From: an uncultured Mycoplasmatota bacterium
GTDB lineage: Bacteria > Bacillota_I > Bacilli_A > RF39 > UBA660
Assembly (NCBI GenBank): GCA_900554305.1
Contig: USGV01000002.1
Coordinates: 1-64,000 of the forward strand
Length of the DNA: 64,000 nt
Direction: 5' to 3'
Under the pieces are notes generated by a model. The model saw only the letters and a program-made list of their open reading frames with translations, was not told where the DNA came from and ran no database searches. Shown here piece by piece: positions 35,363 through 44,154 of the stretch (positions within the stretch are counted from its first letter, which is position 1; every line of letters starts with the position of its first letter). Both the position numbers and the translations under genes were made by a program.

Positions 35363-36163
35363 ATGGAACATTACAATGTAGATTTTAAAAAAAGGTACGG
35401 TCAGAATTTTTTGAAACGGAAAGCTGTAGTAGAACGAATTGCAGATGTTTGTTCTCTGACAGATAAAGATTTAGTAATAGAAGTTGGTCCAGGTGGAGCA
35501 ATTTTAACGCAAGAATTGGCAAAAAGAGCAGGACATGTGTTGGCTTATGAGATTGATACGGACTTACAGGGAGAACTACATAGGAAGTTAGAAAATTTTT
35601 CTAATGTAGAAGTGTTATTTCAGGATTTTTTAACTAGTTCCTTAGAACAGGATATTTCACGTTTTTCTTATCAAAGTTTGTATTTCATTAGTAATGTTCC
35701 TTATTATATAACAACGCCAATCATTATGAAGATTATTGATAGTCATTTGAATTTTCAAAAGATTTGTATGATGGTTCAAAAAGAAGTTGGTAATCGATTC
35801 TCTGCTCTTCCGGGAACTAGAGATTATGGTTCTATTACTGTTTTTTTATCTTATTTTTATATCATAAAAAAAGAATTTTTAGTTTCTAGAAAAGAGTTTA
35901 TTCCAGAACCTAATGTTGATAGTGTAGTAGTATCTTTCACGAGAAAAGATAATTTGTTACCTTTGAAGGATCAAGATTTATTTTTTAGATTGGTAAAAGA
36001 TAGTTTTCAATTTAAAAGAAAAAATTTGCGTAATAATTTAAAAAAATATGATTTAGATTCTATTTCTTTAATTTTGGAAAAATACGGTTACGATTTGACT
36101 GCTCGTGCTGAGCAATTATCTGTTGAAATATTTGTAGATATTGCTAATGGCTTATCTGTTTAG
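35363..36163 (+). CDS. rsmA: 16S rRNA (adenine1518/1519-N6)-dimethyltransferase RsmA (KsgA)
   Basis: Dimethylates two adenines in the 3' helix 45 of 16S rRNA. Motifs: KKRYGQNFLKR, VIEVGPGGAILTQELAKRAG, and the adenine-binding ISNVPYYITTPIIMKI. Length of 266 aa is normal. ATG 35363 follows GGTGGTGATAA. In B. subtilis rnmV (RNase M5) stands just before it; here the surface-protein cassette takes that place. Confidence 0.96.
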   Translation: MEHYNVDFKKRYGQNFLKRKAVVERIADVCSLTDKDLVIEVGPGGAILTQELAKRAGHVLAYEIDTDLQGELHRKLENFSNVEVLFQDFLTSSLEQDISRFSYQSLYFISNVPYYITTPIIMKIIDSHLNFQKICMMVQKEVGNRFSALPGTRDYGSITVFLSYFYIIKKEFLVSRKEFIPEPNVDSVVVSFTRKDNLLPLKDQDLFFRLVKDSFQFKRKNLRNNLKKYDLDSISLILEKYGYDLTARAEQLSVEIFVDIANGLSV

Positions 36164-36190
36164 AATATTTCTTTTTTTTTTGCATACAAT
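36163..36190 (+). promoter_or_regulatory. Candidate sigma-E promoter of yabG
   Basis: GAATATT and CATACAAT both match the sigma-E consensus (KMATATT, CATACAHT) but are 13 rather than 14-15 bases apart. No vegetative promoter is visible in this gap. Confidence 0.55.
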
Positions 36191-36207
36191 TTATTGGAGA
36201 TGATTGT

Positions 36208-36972
36208 ATGAAATTTAATGAAGGTGATTATGTTACACGTATTTCTCATAATCATGATATCGTTTTTAAGATAGTCTCTATTGACGGGAATATAGCCTTT
36301 TTAAAGGGTGTTGACTTGAGACTTTATGCTGATAGTTCTTTATCTGATTTGGTTAAAACTACGGTGTCTTTTGATTCTGACCAGCAGATTCTTGAAAAAA
36401 ATTTACGTTCTTTGCAAATGGATCGAAGTCAATATTTTTATTTGCCTGGTAAAATTTTACATATAGATGGTGATAGTGACTATCTTAAAAGATGTATGAA
36501 TTTTTATAAAGAAATGAATGTTAAAGCTAATGGACTTACTGTTTCTGAAATGGAAATTCCACATAAGATTTATGGCTTGTTAGAAGAATTTCAGCCAGAT
36601 ATTGTTGTTATTACTGGACATGATGCGTATTTAAAGAAAAATCGTGGAGACTATCAAAATTCGTTCAATTTTATAGAAGCTGTGAAAGAGGCTAGAAAAT
36701 ATGAAAAGAGTCAAGATAAATTAATTATTATTGCGGGTGCTTGTCAATCTAATTATGAAGAACTGATTAAAGCTGGTGCAAATTTTGCTTCTAGTCCAAA
36801 AAGAATTAATATTCATGCTTTGGATCCGGCAATTTTGGCTTCTTCTTTGGCCTTATCTGATAAGAATAAAAGTATTGATTTACTTAATATTTTAGAAAAA
36901 ACAAAATATGGCAAAGATGGTATAGGGGGAATTATTACAAATGGAACTATGTATGTGGGGTATCCTAGATGA
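36208..36972 (+). CDS. yabG: Sporulation-specific protease YabG
   Basis: Cysteine-type protease of family U57 that trims spore coat and cortex-associated proteins such as SafA and SpoIVA. It aligns with B. subtilis YabG along its length: FNEGDYVTRISHNHDIVFKI, PGKILHIDGDSDYLKRCMNFY, PDIVVITGHDAYLKK, IIAGACQSNYEELIKAGANF and ASSPKRINIHALDPAILA. Length is 254 aa compared with 290; a charged stretch near residue 70 is shorter. It overlaps veg by 4 bases. Its presence is specific evidence for an endospore programme. Confidence 0.94.
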   Translation: MKFNEGDYVTRISHNHDIVFKIVSIDGNIAFLKGVDLRLYADSSLSDLVKTTVSFDSDQQILEKNLRSLQMDRSQYFYLPGKILHIDGDSDYLKRCMNFYKEMNVKANGLTVSEMEIPHKIYGLLEEFQPDIVVITGHDAYLKKNRGDYQNSFNFIEAVKEARKYEKSQDKLIIIAGACQSNYEELIKAGANFASSPKRINIHALDPAILASSLALSDKNKSIDLLNILEKTKYGKDGIGGIITNGTMYVGYPR

Positions 36973-37181
36973 TGATAGATAATATAAAGAAAGTGGTAAA
37001 GCAGAATCAAGGTGTTAAGTGCTCATTTCGATTTCATGGAGCAAGAAATCAGGTGGACGAGTTTTATGGTGTAATTGTTGATTTATATCCAGCAATTTTT
37101 ACTATAGAGACTGAAAATAATAAAATAAAAACATTTAGTTATAGTGATATTTTGACTCAAAATTTAGAAATTTTACCATAA
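36969..37181 (+). CDS. veg: Veg protein
   Basis: A 70-aa SH3-like protein of the Veg family. The conserved core is GVKCSFRFHGARNQVDEFYGVIVDLYPAIFTIE with KTFSYSDILT. In B. subtilis Veg stimulates biofilm matrix genes (including those for TasA) indirectly; whether it affects the TasA-like cassette 2-4 kb upstream is speculation. Shares ATGA with the end of yabG. Confidence 0.92.
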   Translation: MMIDNIKKVVKQNQGVKCSFRFHGARNQVDEFYGVIVDLYPAIFTIETENNKIKTFSYSDILTQNLEILP

Positions 37182-37205
37182 ACTCTTTCTAAAGTATAAA
37201 AAATA

Positions 37206-37234
37206 TTGCATTTTTCTTATAATTATTATAGAAT
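37206..37234 (+). promoter_or_regulatory. Promoter of spoVG
   Basis: TTGCAT, 17 bases, TAGAAT. The -10 also contains AGAATT, part of a sigma-H type -10, but no matching AGGA -35 is visible. Confidence 0.5.
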
Positions 37235-37275
37235 TAAAATGTAAAGTGTAATACTTTAAGAGGGAGGAATATTAC

Positions 37276-37554
37276 ATGAAAATTACATCTGTAAATGTAC
37301 GCAAAATCAATAAGGAAGGATCTCGCATGAAGGGTATTGCTTCAGTATTGTTAGATGATAGTTTTGCAGTACATGATATTCGAATTATTGATGGAGACAA
37401 CGGACTATTCATAGCTATGCCTAGCCGAAAGACAGCTACTGGTGGTTACCGTGATGTTGCTCATCCAATTAATCCAGAAGTTAGAGCAATGTTTGAAGAA
37501 GCAATTTTAGATGCTTATGAAAAAGCTGAAGAACCTACTGAAAATGAAGACTAG
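37276..37554 (+). CDS. spoVG: SpoVG RNA/DNA-binding regulator
   Basis: A 92-aa protein starting MKITSVNVRKINKEGSRMKGIASVLLDD with FIAMPSRKTATGGYRDVAHPINPE, the diagnostic SpoVG sequence. It affects septation, sporulation and virulence or capsule genes in different Firmicutes and binds nucleic acid. AGAGGGAGGAATATT is a very strong ribosome binding site. Own promoter and terminator; ispE, purR and ridA, which separate veg from spoVG in Bacillus, are missing. Confidence 0.97.
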   Translation: MKITSVNVRKINKEGSRMKGIASVLLDDSFAVHDIRIIDGDNGLFIAMPSRKTATGGYRDVAHPINPEVRAMFEEAILDAYEKAEEPTENED

Positions 37555-37572
37555 TTAGTCTTCTTTTTTTTT
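37546..37572 (+). terminator. Terminator after spoVG
   Basis: GAAGACTA / TAGTCTTC hairpin spanning the stop codon, then nine T. Confidence 0.85.
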
Positions 37573-37600
37573 GCATAAAATTCTCTGTTTTGCATATTAT
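37573..37600 (+). promoter_or_regulatory. Candidate sigma-E promoter of yabPQ
   Basis: GCATAAA (5 of 7 to KMATATT) and CATATTAT (6 of 8 to CATACAHT), separated by 13 bases, the same spacing as before yabG. yabPQ is sigma-E dependent in B. subtilis. Confidence 0.4.
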
Positions 37601-37616
37601 TTATCAGGAGGACTTT

Positions 37617-37904
37617 ATGGATAAACAAGATACTATTAATAATTATAATCATGGGATTAGTTTGTTAGAAAGAAAAAATCTAGTTATTACAGGTGTGAAA
37701 AAAATAGAGAATTTTGATAGTGAACAATTTTTATTAGATACTATTATGGGCTTTTTAATGATTAAAGGAGAGGGACTAGAGTTAATTAAATTAGATACTA
37801 TGCAAGGTAATGTATCAATTAAAGGACTTATTCATAGTATGACTTATATTGAAGATGTGAAAAAAGATAAAGAGAATAGTATATTTAATCGTTTATTTAA
37901 ATAA
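37617..37904 (+). CDS. yabP: Sporulation protein YabP
   Basis: A 95-aa YabP-family protein. It includes HGISLLERKNLVITGVKKIENFD and FLMIKGEGLELIKLDTMQGNVSIKGLI, the beta-rich core of the family. Required with YabQ for spore cortex formation in B. subtilis. ATG 37617 follows CAGGAGG. Stop and the yabQ start overlap (TAATG). Confidence 0.9.
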   Translation: MDKQDTINNYNHGISLLERKNLVITGVKKIENFDSEQFLLDTIMGFLMIKGEGLELIKLDTMQGNVSIKGLIHSMTYIEDVKKDKENSIFNRLFK

Positions 37905-38179
37905 TGAATTTAAAAATACAAATTTATTCTTTACTTTTTTCTTTTTTTTACGGTATCTTTTTTTCTTTTTTATTTAATCTTCATTATCAGTTTCTTTTTT
38001 ATAAAAAAATAGTAGTTCAAATTTTAATTACTTTGTTATTTTTATTAGATATGGCATTATTGTATTTTTTAATCCTTCAGAAAATTAATCATGGAATTAT
38101 TCATGTCTACTTTTATTGTCTATTATTTTTAGGATTTTATATTAGCTTTCCATTCTTTAAAAAAATCCGTAAAAAATAG
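37904..38179 (+). CDS. yabQ: Spore cortex protein YabQ
   Basis: A 91-aa membrane protein with three hydrophobic segments (about 7-27, 35-58, 66-85), aligned by composition and context with the membrane part of YabQ (FFYGIFFSFLFNLHYQF). Shorter than the B. subtilis protein (211 aa), which has a longer C-terminus. Translationally coupled to yabP. Identity rests partly on the neighbour. Confidence 0.8.
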   Translation: MNLKIQIYSLLFSFFYGIFFSFLFNLHYQFLFYKKIVVQILITLLFLLDMALLYFLILQKINHGIIHVYFYCLLFLGFYISFPFFKKIRKK

Positions 38180-38209
38180 TGTCAAATTTCTCTTTTTTTT
38201 TTGGTATTC

Positions 38210-38238
38210 TTGCTCTATACTTTAAACTGGTCTATAAT
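38210..38238 (+). promoter_or_regulatory. Promoter of divIC
   Basis: TTGCTC, 17 bases, TATAAT, 26 bases before the divIC start. It gives a vegetative start for a cell-division gene placed behind sporulation genes. Confidence 0.65.
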
Positions 38239-38264
38239 TTATGGTGAAAGAGTAGGTGATCATT

Positions 38265-38564
38265 ATGGCAAAGTCGAAAGCAAAGACTAAAAGGCGTAGA
38301 AGAATGCTCTTTTTAGGTCTGTCTTCTGTTATTGTCATAGGATTTACTACTTTTACTATTGGTAAGTACTGGTTAGAAATTTATGATAAATACCAAGAAA
38401 AAAAAGATTTGGAAGAAGAATTAATTTCTTTAAAAAATAAGGAAAAAAAATTGAAGGTAGATGCAAATAAGTTGCAAGATCCGGATTATATAGCTAGATA
38501 TGCTAGAGAAAAATATCTTTATTCTAAAGATGGAGAGTTTATTTTGAAAATTCCTGAAGAGTAA
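38265..38564 (+). CDS. divIC: Cell division protein DivIC (FtsB family)
   Basis: Small bitopic division protein that forms the FtsL-DivIC-DivIB trimer activating septal wall synthesis. It has a very basic N-terminus (KSKAKTKRRRRM), a single membrane helix (about 13-31), then a coiled coil (KKDLEEELISLKNKEKKLKVDANKL) and the conserved DPDYIARYAREKYLY. Length is 99 aa. AGGTGATC precedes ATG 38265. spoIIE, next in Bacillus, is missing. Confidence 0.93.
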   Translation: MAKSKAKTKRRRRMLFLGLSSVIVIGFTTFTIGKYWLEIYDKYQEKKDLEEELISLKNKEKKLKVDANKLQDPDYIARYAREKYLYSKDGEFILKIPEE

Positions 38565-38606
38565 AGGGGTTTTCTTTTTTTCTGAGGTTACTATAGGAGG
38601 TATGTT

Positions 38607-39917
38607 ATGTTGTCAATAGAAGATAATTTTACTTTTCATAAACAAGATATTATTGTTATAGGTTGCTCTGCAGGACCTGATTCTATGGCTTTAGTAGATA
38701 TGTTATTAAAAATTCGAGAGAAATACTCATTAAGTTTAATCGTAGCTCATGTTAATCATAATTTGCGTGCACAAAGTGTGCAGGAGGAAGAATATTTAAG
38801 AAATTATTGTGAAAAGAATCAGATTATGTTTGAATGTATGATGATTACAGAATATGGTGATGATAATTTTCATAATGAAGCTAGAAATATTCGTTATGAC
38901 TTTTTTGAAAAAGTGGTATATAAATATCATGCTAATTATTTAATGACTGCTCATCATGGTGATGATTTAGTAGAAACTGTTTTGATGCGTATTACTCGTG
39001 GCTCTAATTTAAACGGGTATAGTGGATTTAAGAAAGTAGTAGCGAAAGGTGATTATAAAATTGTTCGTCCATTGCTTGGATATACGAAACAAGAACTAGA
39101 GGACTACGATAAGTGTAATCATGTTATGTATTATGTTGATGATTCTAATGCCAAAGATAAATATACTAGAAATCGTTATCGTAAATATGTTTTGCCTTTT
39201 TTAAAAGAAGAAGATCCTAATATTCATTTGAAATATTTAAAATTTAGTACTGTTTTAAATGAAGCTAATCAGTTTATTGAACATGAAAGAGATAAAGCAT
39301 TAAAAAAAGTTATTCATCATAATTTTTTAAAGATAGACCTATTTAAAGAATTGGATGCTTTTATTCAAAAGGAAGTTTTATATTATATGATGAATGATTT
39401 TTATCAGGATGATTTAATATTAATTAATGATAAACATATTGAACTTTTATTAAATTTAATATATAGTAATAGAGCGAATGCCTTTGTTAATTTGCCTAAC
39501 GAAGTCATTGCGATAAAAACCTATCAAGAATTAGAGTTAAAGAAGATTACAACCGAAATTACAACTTATGAAGTTGAACTATCTAAATATGTTCTTCTTC
39601 CTAACCATCATGTGATTGAACAGGTTGATGATGTTCTTGGTAATGGAAATGATACTTGCCGTTTACTTAGTTCAGAAATTAGTTTGCCACTTACAGTTAG
39701 AACACGTAGATTTGGTGATCGTATGTCTATAAAAGGAAATGGTACCAAGAAAATTAAAGATATTTTTATTGATAAGAAGGTTAAATTAAGTGACCGAGAT
39801 ACTTGGCCAGTTGTTGTTGATGCTAAAGGTGTTGTTGTTTGGCTTCCAGGTTTAAAAAAGTCTAAATATGATAAGAAAAAAACAGAAAAATATGATATAA
39901 TACTGAGATATAGTTAA
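38607..39917 (+). CDS. tilS: tRNA(Ile)-lysidine synthase TilS
   Basis: Adds lysine to C34 of the AUA-reading tRNA-Ile. The PP-loop reads SAGPDSMALVDML where SGGxDS is the rule (first Gly to Ala). Also present are VAHVNHNLRAQS, TAHHGDDLVETVLMRITRGS, and the C-terminal TilS domain (TRRFGDRMSIKGNGTKKIKDIFIDKKV). Length is 436 aa. GGAGGTATGTT precedes the ATG. hpt, usually between tilS and ftsH, is absent. Confidence 0.95.
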   Translation: MLSIEDNFTFHKQDIIVIGCSAGPDSMALVDMLLKIREKYSLSLIVAHVNHNLRAQSVQEEEYLRNYCEKNQIMFECMMITEYGDDNFHNEARNIRYDFFEKVVYKYHANYLMTAHHGDDLVETVLMRITRGSNLNGYSGFKKVVAKGDYKIVRPLLGYTKQELEDYDKCNHVMYYVDDSNAKDKYTRNRYRKYVLPFLKEEDPNIHLKYLKFSTVLNEANQFIEHERDKALKKVIHHNFLKIDLFKELDAFIQKEVLYYMMNDFYQDDLILINDKHIELLLNLIYSNRANAFVNLPNEVIAIKTYQELELKKITTEITTYEVELSKYVLLPNHHVIEQVDDVLGNGNDTCRLLSSEISLPLTVRTRRFGDRMSIKGNGTKKIKDIFIDKKVKLSDRDTWPVVVDAKGVVVWLPGLKKSKYDKKKTEKYDIILRYS

Positions 39918-39929
39918 GGAGGAAATGTC

Positions 39930-41912
39930 GTGAATAAAACAATAGATAAAAAAACAATTAAAAAAGGATTGTTACCTTATTTATTTTTAGCATTAATTAT
40001 GCTTGGTGTTTTTTACGTTGTTAATGTAATGAACAATGATGTGAATGTATTAACGTATAATGAGTTCATGTCGGAATTAAATAAAGGAAACATTGAAGAA
40101 GTACAAATTACTGCTCGTGGTAGTGCTTATACTTATGAAGTACGAGGTAGTTTAAAAGACTATGACAGTAATGAAACTTTCTTTGCTCGTTTACCACTTA
40201 GTGACGAAGTTATGAAAAAAATTGTAAATGCTAGTGAAGAGAGAAATTTCAAATTAGAGGCAGAAGCTGATCCTGATTCTTCTTCTTTCTGGCTATTAGT
40301 AATCAATGTTTTGCCTTTTGTGTTATTAATTGGTTTTGCTTTCTTCTTCTTTAGTCGCCAGATGGCTGGTAATAAAAGTTCTATGGATTTTGGAAAGAGT
40401 AAGGCTAGATTAAATAGTGATGCTAATAAAGTGACATTTAAAGATGTTGCTGGGTTAAAAGAAGAAAAAGAAGAGGTAAAAGAGTTAATTGATTTCTTAA
40501 AAAATCCTAAGAAGTTCCAAAAACTTGGAGCAAGAATTCCTAAAGGAGTATTATTATTTGGTCCTCCAGGAACTGGTAAAACATTGCTTGCAAAGGCTGT
40601 TGCAGGAGAAGCTAATGTTCCATTTTACTTTATTAGTGGTTCTGACTTTGTAGAATTGTTTGTTGGTGTAGGAGCTAGTCGTGTTCGTGATATGTTCCAG
40701 CAAGCAAAAAGAAATGCTCCATGTTTAATATTTATTGATGAGATTGATGCTGTAGGTCGTCAACGTGGTACTGGTTTAGGTGGAGGACACGATGAACGTG
40801 AACAAACACTTAACCAATTACTTACTGAAATGGATGGATTTGGTGCAAATGAGGGAATTATTATTATAGCAGCTACTAACCGTCCTGATGTATTGGATCC
40901 CGCATTACTTCGTCCTGGACGTTTTGATAGACAAGTTACAGTTAATTTGCCTGATGTAAAAGGTCGTGAAGAAATTTTAGCTGTTCATGCTAAAAATAAG
41001 ATTTTAGCTGATGGTATTACATTAAGTAATTTAGCTAAACGTACTCCTGGTTTTAGTGGCGCTGATCTTGAAAATTTACTTAATGAAGCTGCACTTTTAG
41101 CAGTTCGTCGTAATAAAGATAAAATTACTATGAGTGAAATTGATGAAGCTACTGATCGTGTCCTTATGGGGCCTGCTAAAACATCACATAAGTATAGTGA
41201 AAATGATCGTAAGCTTGTCGCTTACCATGAAGCAGGACATGCTGTTATAGGATTAAAGCTTGCTCATGCAAATGATGTTCAAAAAGTTACTATTATTCCA
41301 AGAGGCTCTGCTGGTGGATATAATATGATGGTTCCAAGCGAGGAAAAGTTATGTTCTACGAAAACAGATTTGCTTGAGGAAATTACTGGACTTTTAGGTG
41401 GTCGTTCCGCTGAAGAAATTATTTTCGGAGAAATTACTACTGGAGCTCATAATGACTTTGAGAAAGCAACAAAGATTGCTCGTGCTATGGTTACAGAATA
41501 TGGTATGAGTGATTTGGGACCACTTCAATTTGAACAACAAGAAGGTAGTGTATTCTTAGGAAGAGATTATAATAAAGCACAACATTTTTCTAATGAAGTA
41601 GCAAATGAGATTGATATGGAAATGAGAAAGATTATTAATAATTGTCATAAAAAGGCTAAAGAAATTATTAATAAGAATAAAGATTTACTTGAACTTATTG
41701 CTAATGCATTATTAGAATATGAGACTTTGACTAAAGAGCAAATTGATTACTTAGTTAAAAACGGTCGTATGCCTGAAGAAACTGAGGATACTAGTTATGA
41801 AAAGATGTCTGTTACTAAGTTGAAAGAAATAGCTAAAGAAAAAGGTGTTAAGGGCTATTCAAAAATGAGTAAAGCAGAATTATTAAAAGAATTAGATGAA
41901 GCAAATAAATAA
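39930..41912 (+). CDS. ftsH: ATP-dependent zinc metalloprotease FtsH with C-terminal SAP/Rho_N-like tail
   Basis: Membrane-bound AAA+ protease for membrane and regulatory proteins. Two membrane helices (about 13-31 and 115-135) flank an outside domain. AAA motifs are [18 protein letters not shown] and [14 protein letters not shown]; the zinc site is HEAGHAV with the third ligand downstream. Length is 660 aa. The last 36 residues ([20 protein letters not shown] then [10 protein letters not shown]) look like a SAP/HeH or Rho_N module, not usual in FtsH. Start is GTG with AAGGAGGAAATG upstream. Confidence 0.97.
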   Translation: MNKTIDKKTIKKGLLPYLFLALIMLGVFYVVNVMNNDVNVLTYNEFMSELNKGNIEEVQITARGSAYTYEVRGSLKDYDSNETFFARLPLSDEVMKKIVNASEERNFKLEAEADPDSSSFWLLVINVLPFVLLIGFAFFFFSRQMAGNKSSMDFGKSKARLNSDANKVTFKDVAGLKEEKEEVKELIDFLKNPKKFQKLGARIPKGVLLFGPPGTGKTLLAKAVAGEANVPFYFISGSDFVELFVGVGASRVRDMFQQAKRNAPCLIFIDEIDAVGRQRGTGLGGGHDEREQTLNQLLTEMDGFGANEGIIIIAATNRPDVLDPALLRPGRFDRQVTVNLPDVKGREEILAVHAKNKILADGITLSNLAKRTPGFSGADLENLLNEAALLAVRRNKDKITMSEIDEATDRVLMGPAKTSHKYSENDRKLVAYHEAGHAVIGLKLAHANDVQKVTIIPRGSAGGYNMMVPSEEKLCSTKTDLLEEITGLLGGRSAEEIIFGEITTGAHNDFEKATKIARAMVTEYGMSDLGPLQFEQQEGSVFLGRDYNKAQHFSNEVANEIDMEMRKIINNCHKKAKEIINKNKDLLELIANALLEYETLTKEQIDYLVKNGRMPEETEDTSYEKMSVTKLKEIAKEKGVKGYSKMSKAELLKELDEANK

Positions 41913-41927
41913 TTTGCTTCTTTTTTT
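41898..41927 (+). terminator. Terminator after ftsH
   Basis: GAAGCAAAT / ATTTGCTTC stem across the stop codon, followed by seven T. Confidence 0.8.
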
Positions 41928-41958
41928 ATGTTATAATTTTTATAAGGAGTGTAGTAAA

Positions 41959-42393
41959 ATGAAGAAAATTGAAATAAATGAAACTAAAGAAATTAAGAAA
42001 ATAAAAAAAGAGGCTGGTGAATTCAAAAAATTTATTTCTAGAGGAAATGTAGTAGATATGGCTGTTGGTGTTATTATTGGAGGAGCTTTTGGTAAAATTG
42101 TTACCAGCTTGGTTCAAGATATTTTAATGCCTGTGATAGGTGTTGTTTTAGGAGGTCTTAACTTTAGTGATTTGTCTATTCAAGTAGGTAGTGCTAGTGT
42201 TCGATATGGTGCTTTTCTTCAGTCTATTGTTGATTTTTTGATTATTTCACTTTCTATTTTTGTGATGATTAAAATATTGAATAAGTTTAAGAAGAAGGAA
42301 GAAAAGAAAGAAGAAATAAAGAAGGCTGATGAAGTAGTATTATTAGAAGAAATTAGAGATTTATTAAAAAACAAAGTAAAAGAGAGTAAATAG
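41959..42393 (+). CDS. mscL: Large-conductance mechanosensitive channel MscL
   Basis: Pentameric channel opened by membrane tension. The first membrane helix [21 protein letters not shown] is the family signature, and the second lies at about 88-108. Length is 144 aa with an unusually long charged N-terminus of about 28 residues ([20 protein letters not shown]) before the RGN motif. The C-terminal helix is normal. ATG 41959 follows AAGGAGTG. Confidence 0.95.
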   Translation: MKKIEINETKEIKKIKKEAGEFKKFISRGNVVDMAVGVIIGGAFGKIVTSLVQDILMPVIGVVLGGLNFSDLSIQVGSASVRYGAFLQSIVDFLIISLSIFVMIKILNKFKKKEEKKEEIKKADEVVLLEEIRDLLKNKVKESK

Positions 42394-42449
42394 CTTTCTT
42401 TTTTTTCTTTCTTATGGTATATTAAGCCTTGCAAAAAGGAGTTGGAAAT

Positions 42450-43436
42450 ATGGAATGGAAGATTGGTAATATTACTATAAAAAATCAAGTTGTTCTTGCT
42501 CCTATGGCAGGAATTTGTAATTCTGCTTTTCGTCGTATTTGTAAAGAGATGGGCTGTGGTCTTATTTATGCGGAAATGGTTAGTGATAAGGCCATTACTT
42601 TTCAAAATCAAAAAACTTTAGATATGTTATATATGACAGACGAGGAACGTCCTTTAGTACAACAGATTTTTGGTAGTGATAAGGAATCCTTTGTGGAAGC
42701 TGCTAAATATATTTATGAGACAATGCGACCTGATATTATTGATATTAATATGGGGTGTCCCGTTCCTAAGGTGGCAGTTAGGGCTCAGGCTGGTAGTGCT
42801 CTTTTGAAAGACCCAGATAAGATTTATGAGATTGTTGCGGCTGTTGTTAAATCAGTACCTATTCCGGTTACCGTTAAAATTCGTAGTGGATGGGATCAAA
42901 ATCATATTAATGCTATTCAAGTTGCTAAAGTTATAGAATCTGCAGGGGCTTCTGCAATTTGTGTTCATCCTCGTACTCGGAGTCAAGGATATAGTGGTAA
43001 AGCCGATTGGTCTATTATAAAAGCTGTTAAAGCAGTAGTTTCTATTCCAGTTATTGGAAATGGAGATATAAAAACACCAGAAGATGCTAAAAGGATGTTA
43101 GATGAAACTGGATGTGATGCTGTGATGATTGGTCGGGGGGTTTTAGGAAATCCTTGGCTTATTAAAAATACTATTTCTTATTTAGAAACTAATTTTTATG
43201 ATTCTGATATTTCTATAGATGATAAAATAGCTATGATTTTGCATCATTTAGATTATTTGACTCATCTTAAAAGTGAGCATATTGCTACTTTGGAAATTAG
43301 AAACCATATTGGATGGTATTTAAAAGGAGTTCCTGGTGGTACGATAGTTAAAAATAAAATCTATCAAACAACTAAAATTCGTGATATAATTTCTATATTA
43401 AATGTATTTAAGGAGGAATTAGATGGCAAAAAGTAA
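42450..43436 (+). CDS. dusB: tRNA-dihydrouridine synthase (DusB family)
   Basis: FMN-dependent reductase making dihydrouridine in tRNA. Motifs: [29 protein letters not shown] (catalytic Cys), [35 protein letters not shown] and [11 protein letters not shown]. Length is 328 aa. ATG 42450 follows AAAAAGGAG. Position before lysS resembles Bacillus yacF. Overlaps the next gene by 14 bases. Confidence 0.95.
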   Translation: MEWKIGNITIKNQVVLAPMAGICNSAFRRICKEMGCGLIYAEMVSDKAITFQNQKTLDMLYMTDEERPLVQQIFGSDKESFVEAAKYIYETMRPDIIDINMGCPVPKVAVRAQAGSALLKDPDKIYEIVAAVVKSVPIPVTVKIRSGWDQNHINAIQVAKVIESAGASAICVHPRTRSQGYSGKADWSIIKAVKAVVSIPVIGNGDIKTPEDAKRMLDETGCDAVMIGRGVLGNPWLIKNTISYLETNFYDSDISIDDKIAMILHHLDYLTHLKSEHIATLEIRNHIGWYLKGVPGGTIVKNKIYQTTKIRDIISILNVFKEELDGKK

Positions 43437-44154
43437 AAAAGTAGAAGAAGCATCAATCGTTGAAGAAGAAAATAAAAATACCAAGTCAAAGAAAAGAACA
43501 ACTATTGAGAAAGTGGTAAAAGAAAAGCAACTCGAAAAAGCTTTGTTTATTCAAAGATTTGCTGCATTTATATTAGACGTTTTTATTGTATCTATGGTTG
43601 CGTCTATGATTGCATATCCTTTTTTAGATATGAATTCTATTGATAAATTGAGTGAATCTAGTACACAGATAGTAGAAGATTATATGAAACAAGAAATCAG
43701 TATTGAAGAATACACTAATGAAAGTATTAGTGTTAGTTATGAAATGGCAAGAAAACAAGGTATCCTTTCTTTAATCACTATATTTTTGAATATTTTATAT
43801 TTTGTGGTTTTTCAAATTAAAAATGATGGTCAAACTATTGGTAAAAAGTTACTAAAAATAAAAGTTAGCAGTAATGATGGAAATCAACTTACTATGAATC
43901 AGATGATTTTTAGATCTTTAATTATCAATTCCATTTTAATTGATATGGTAAATTTCTGTGTTTTATTATTTACTAATCAAATGGCTTATTTTTATGGTGT
44001 TGGTATTTTGAGTATGATTCAATTTACAATTATTGCAGCTAGTGGATTTATGGTTATGTTTAGTGAGAAAAGACAAGGTATTCATGATTTAATTGCTCAT
44101 ACTGATGTAGTTAAATGTGACTTAGTAAAGGAGATGGAAACATGCGAGAATTAA
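43423..44154 (+). CDS. RDD-family membrane protein
   Basis: A 243-aa protein with a charged cytoplasmic start (about 1-45), then an RDD domain: [20 protein letters not shown], a middle helix ([16 protein letters not shown]), [15 protein letters not shown], and two further helices. The usual Arg-Asp-Asp signature is present as QRFAAFILD, with one Asp. Function of the family is not well defined. It sits inside the dusB-lysS run, overlapping both, and so is co-translated with them. Confidence 0.85.
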   Translation: MAKSKKVEEASIVEEENKNTKSKKRTTIEKVVKEKQLEKALFIQRFAAFILDVFIVSMVASMIAYPFLDMNSIDKLSESSTQIVEDYMKQEISIEEYTNESISVSYEMARKQGILSLITIFLNILYFVVFQIKNDGQTIGKKLLKIKVSSNDGNQLTMNQMIFRSLIINSILIDMVNFCVLLFTNQMAYFYGVGILSMIQFTIIAASGFMVMFSEKRQGIHDLIAHTDVVKCDLVKEMETCEN

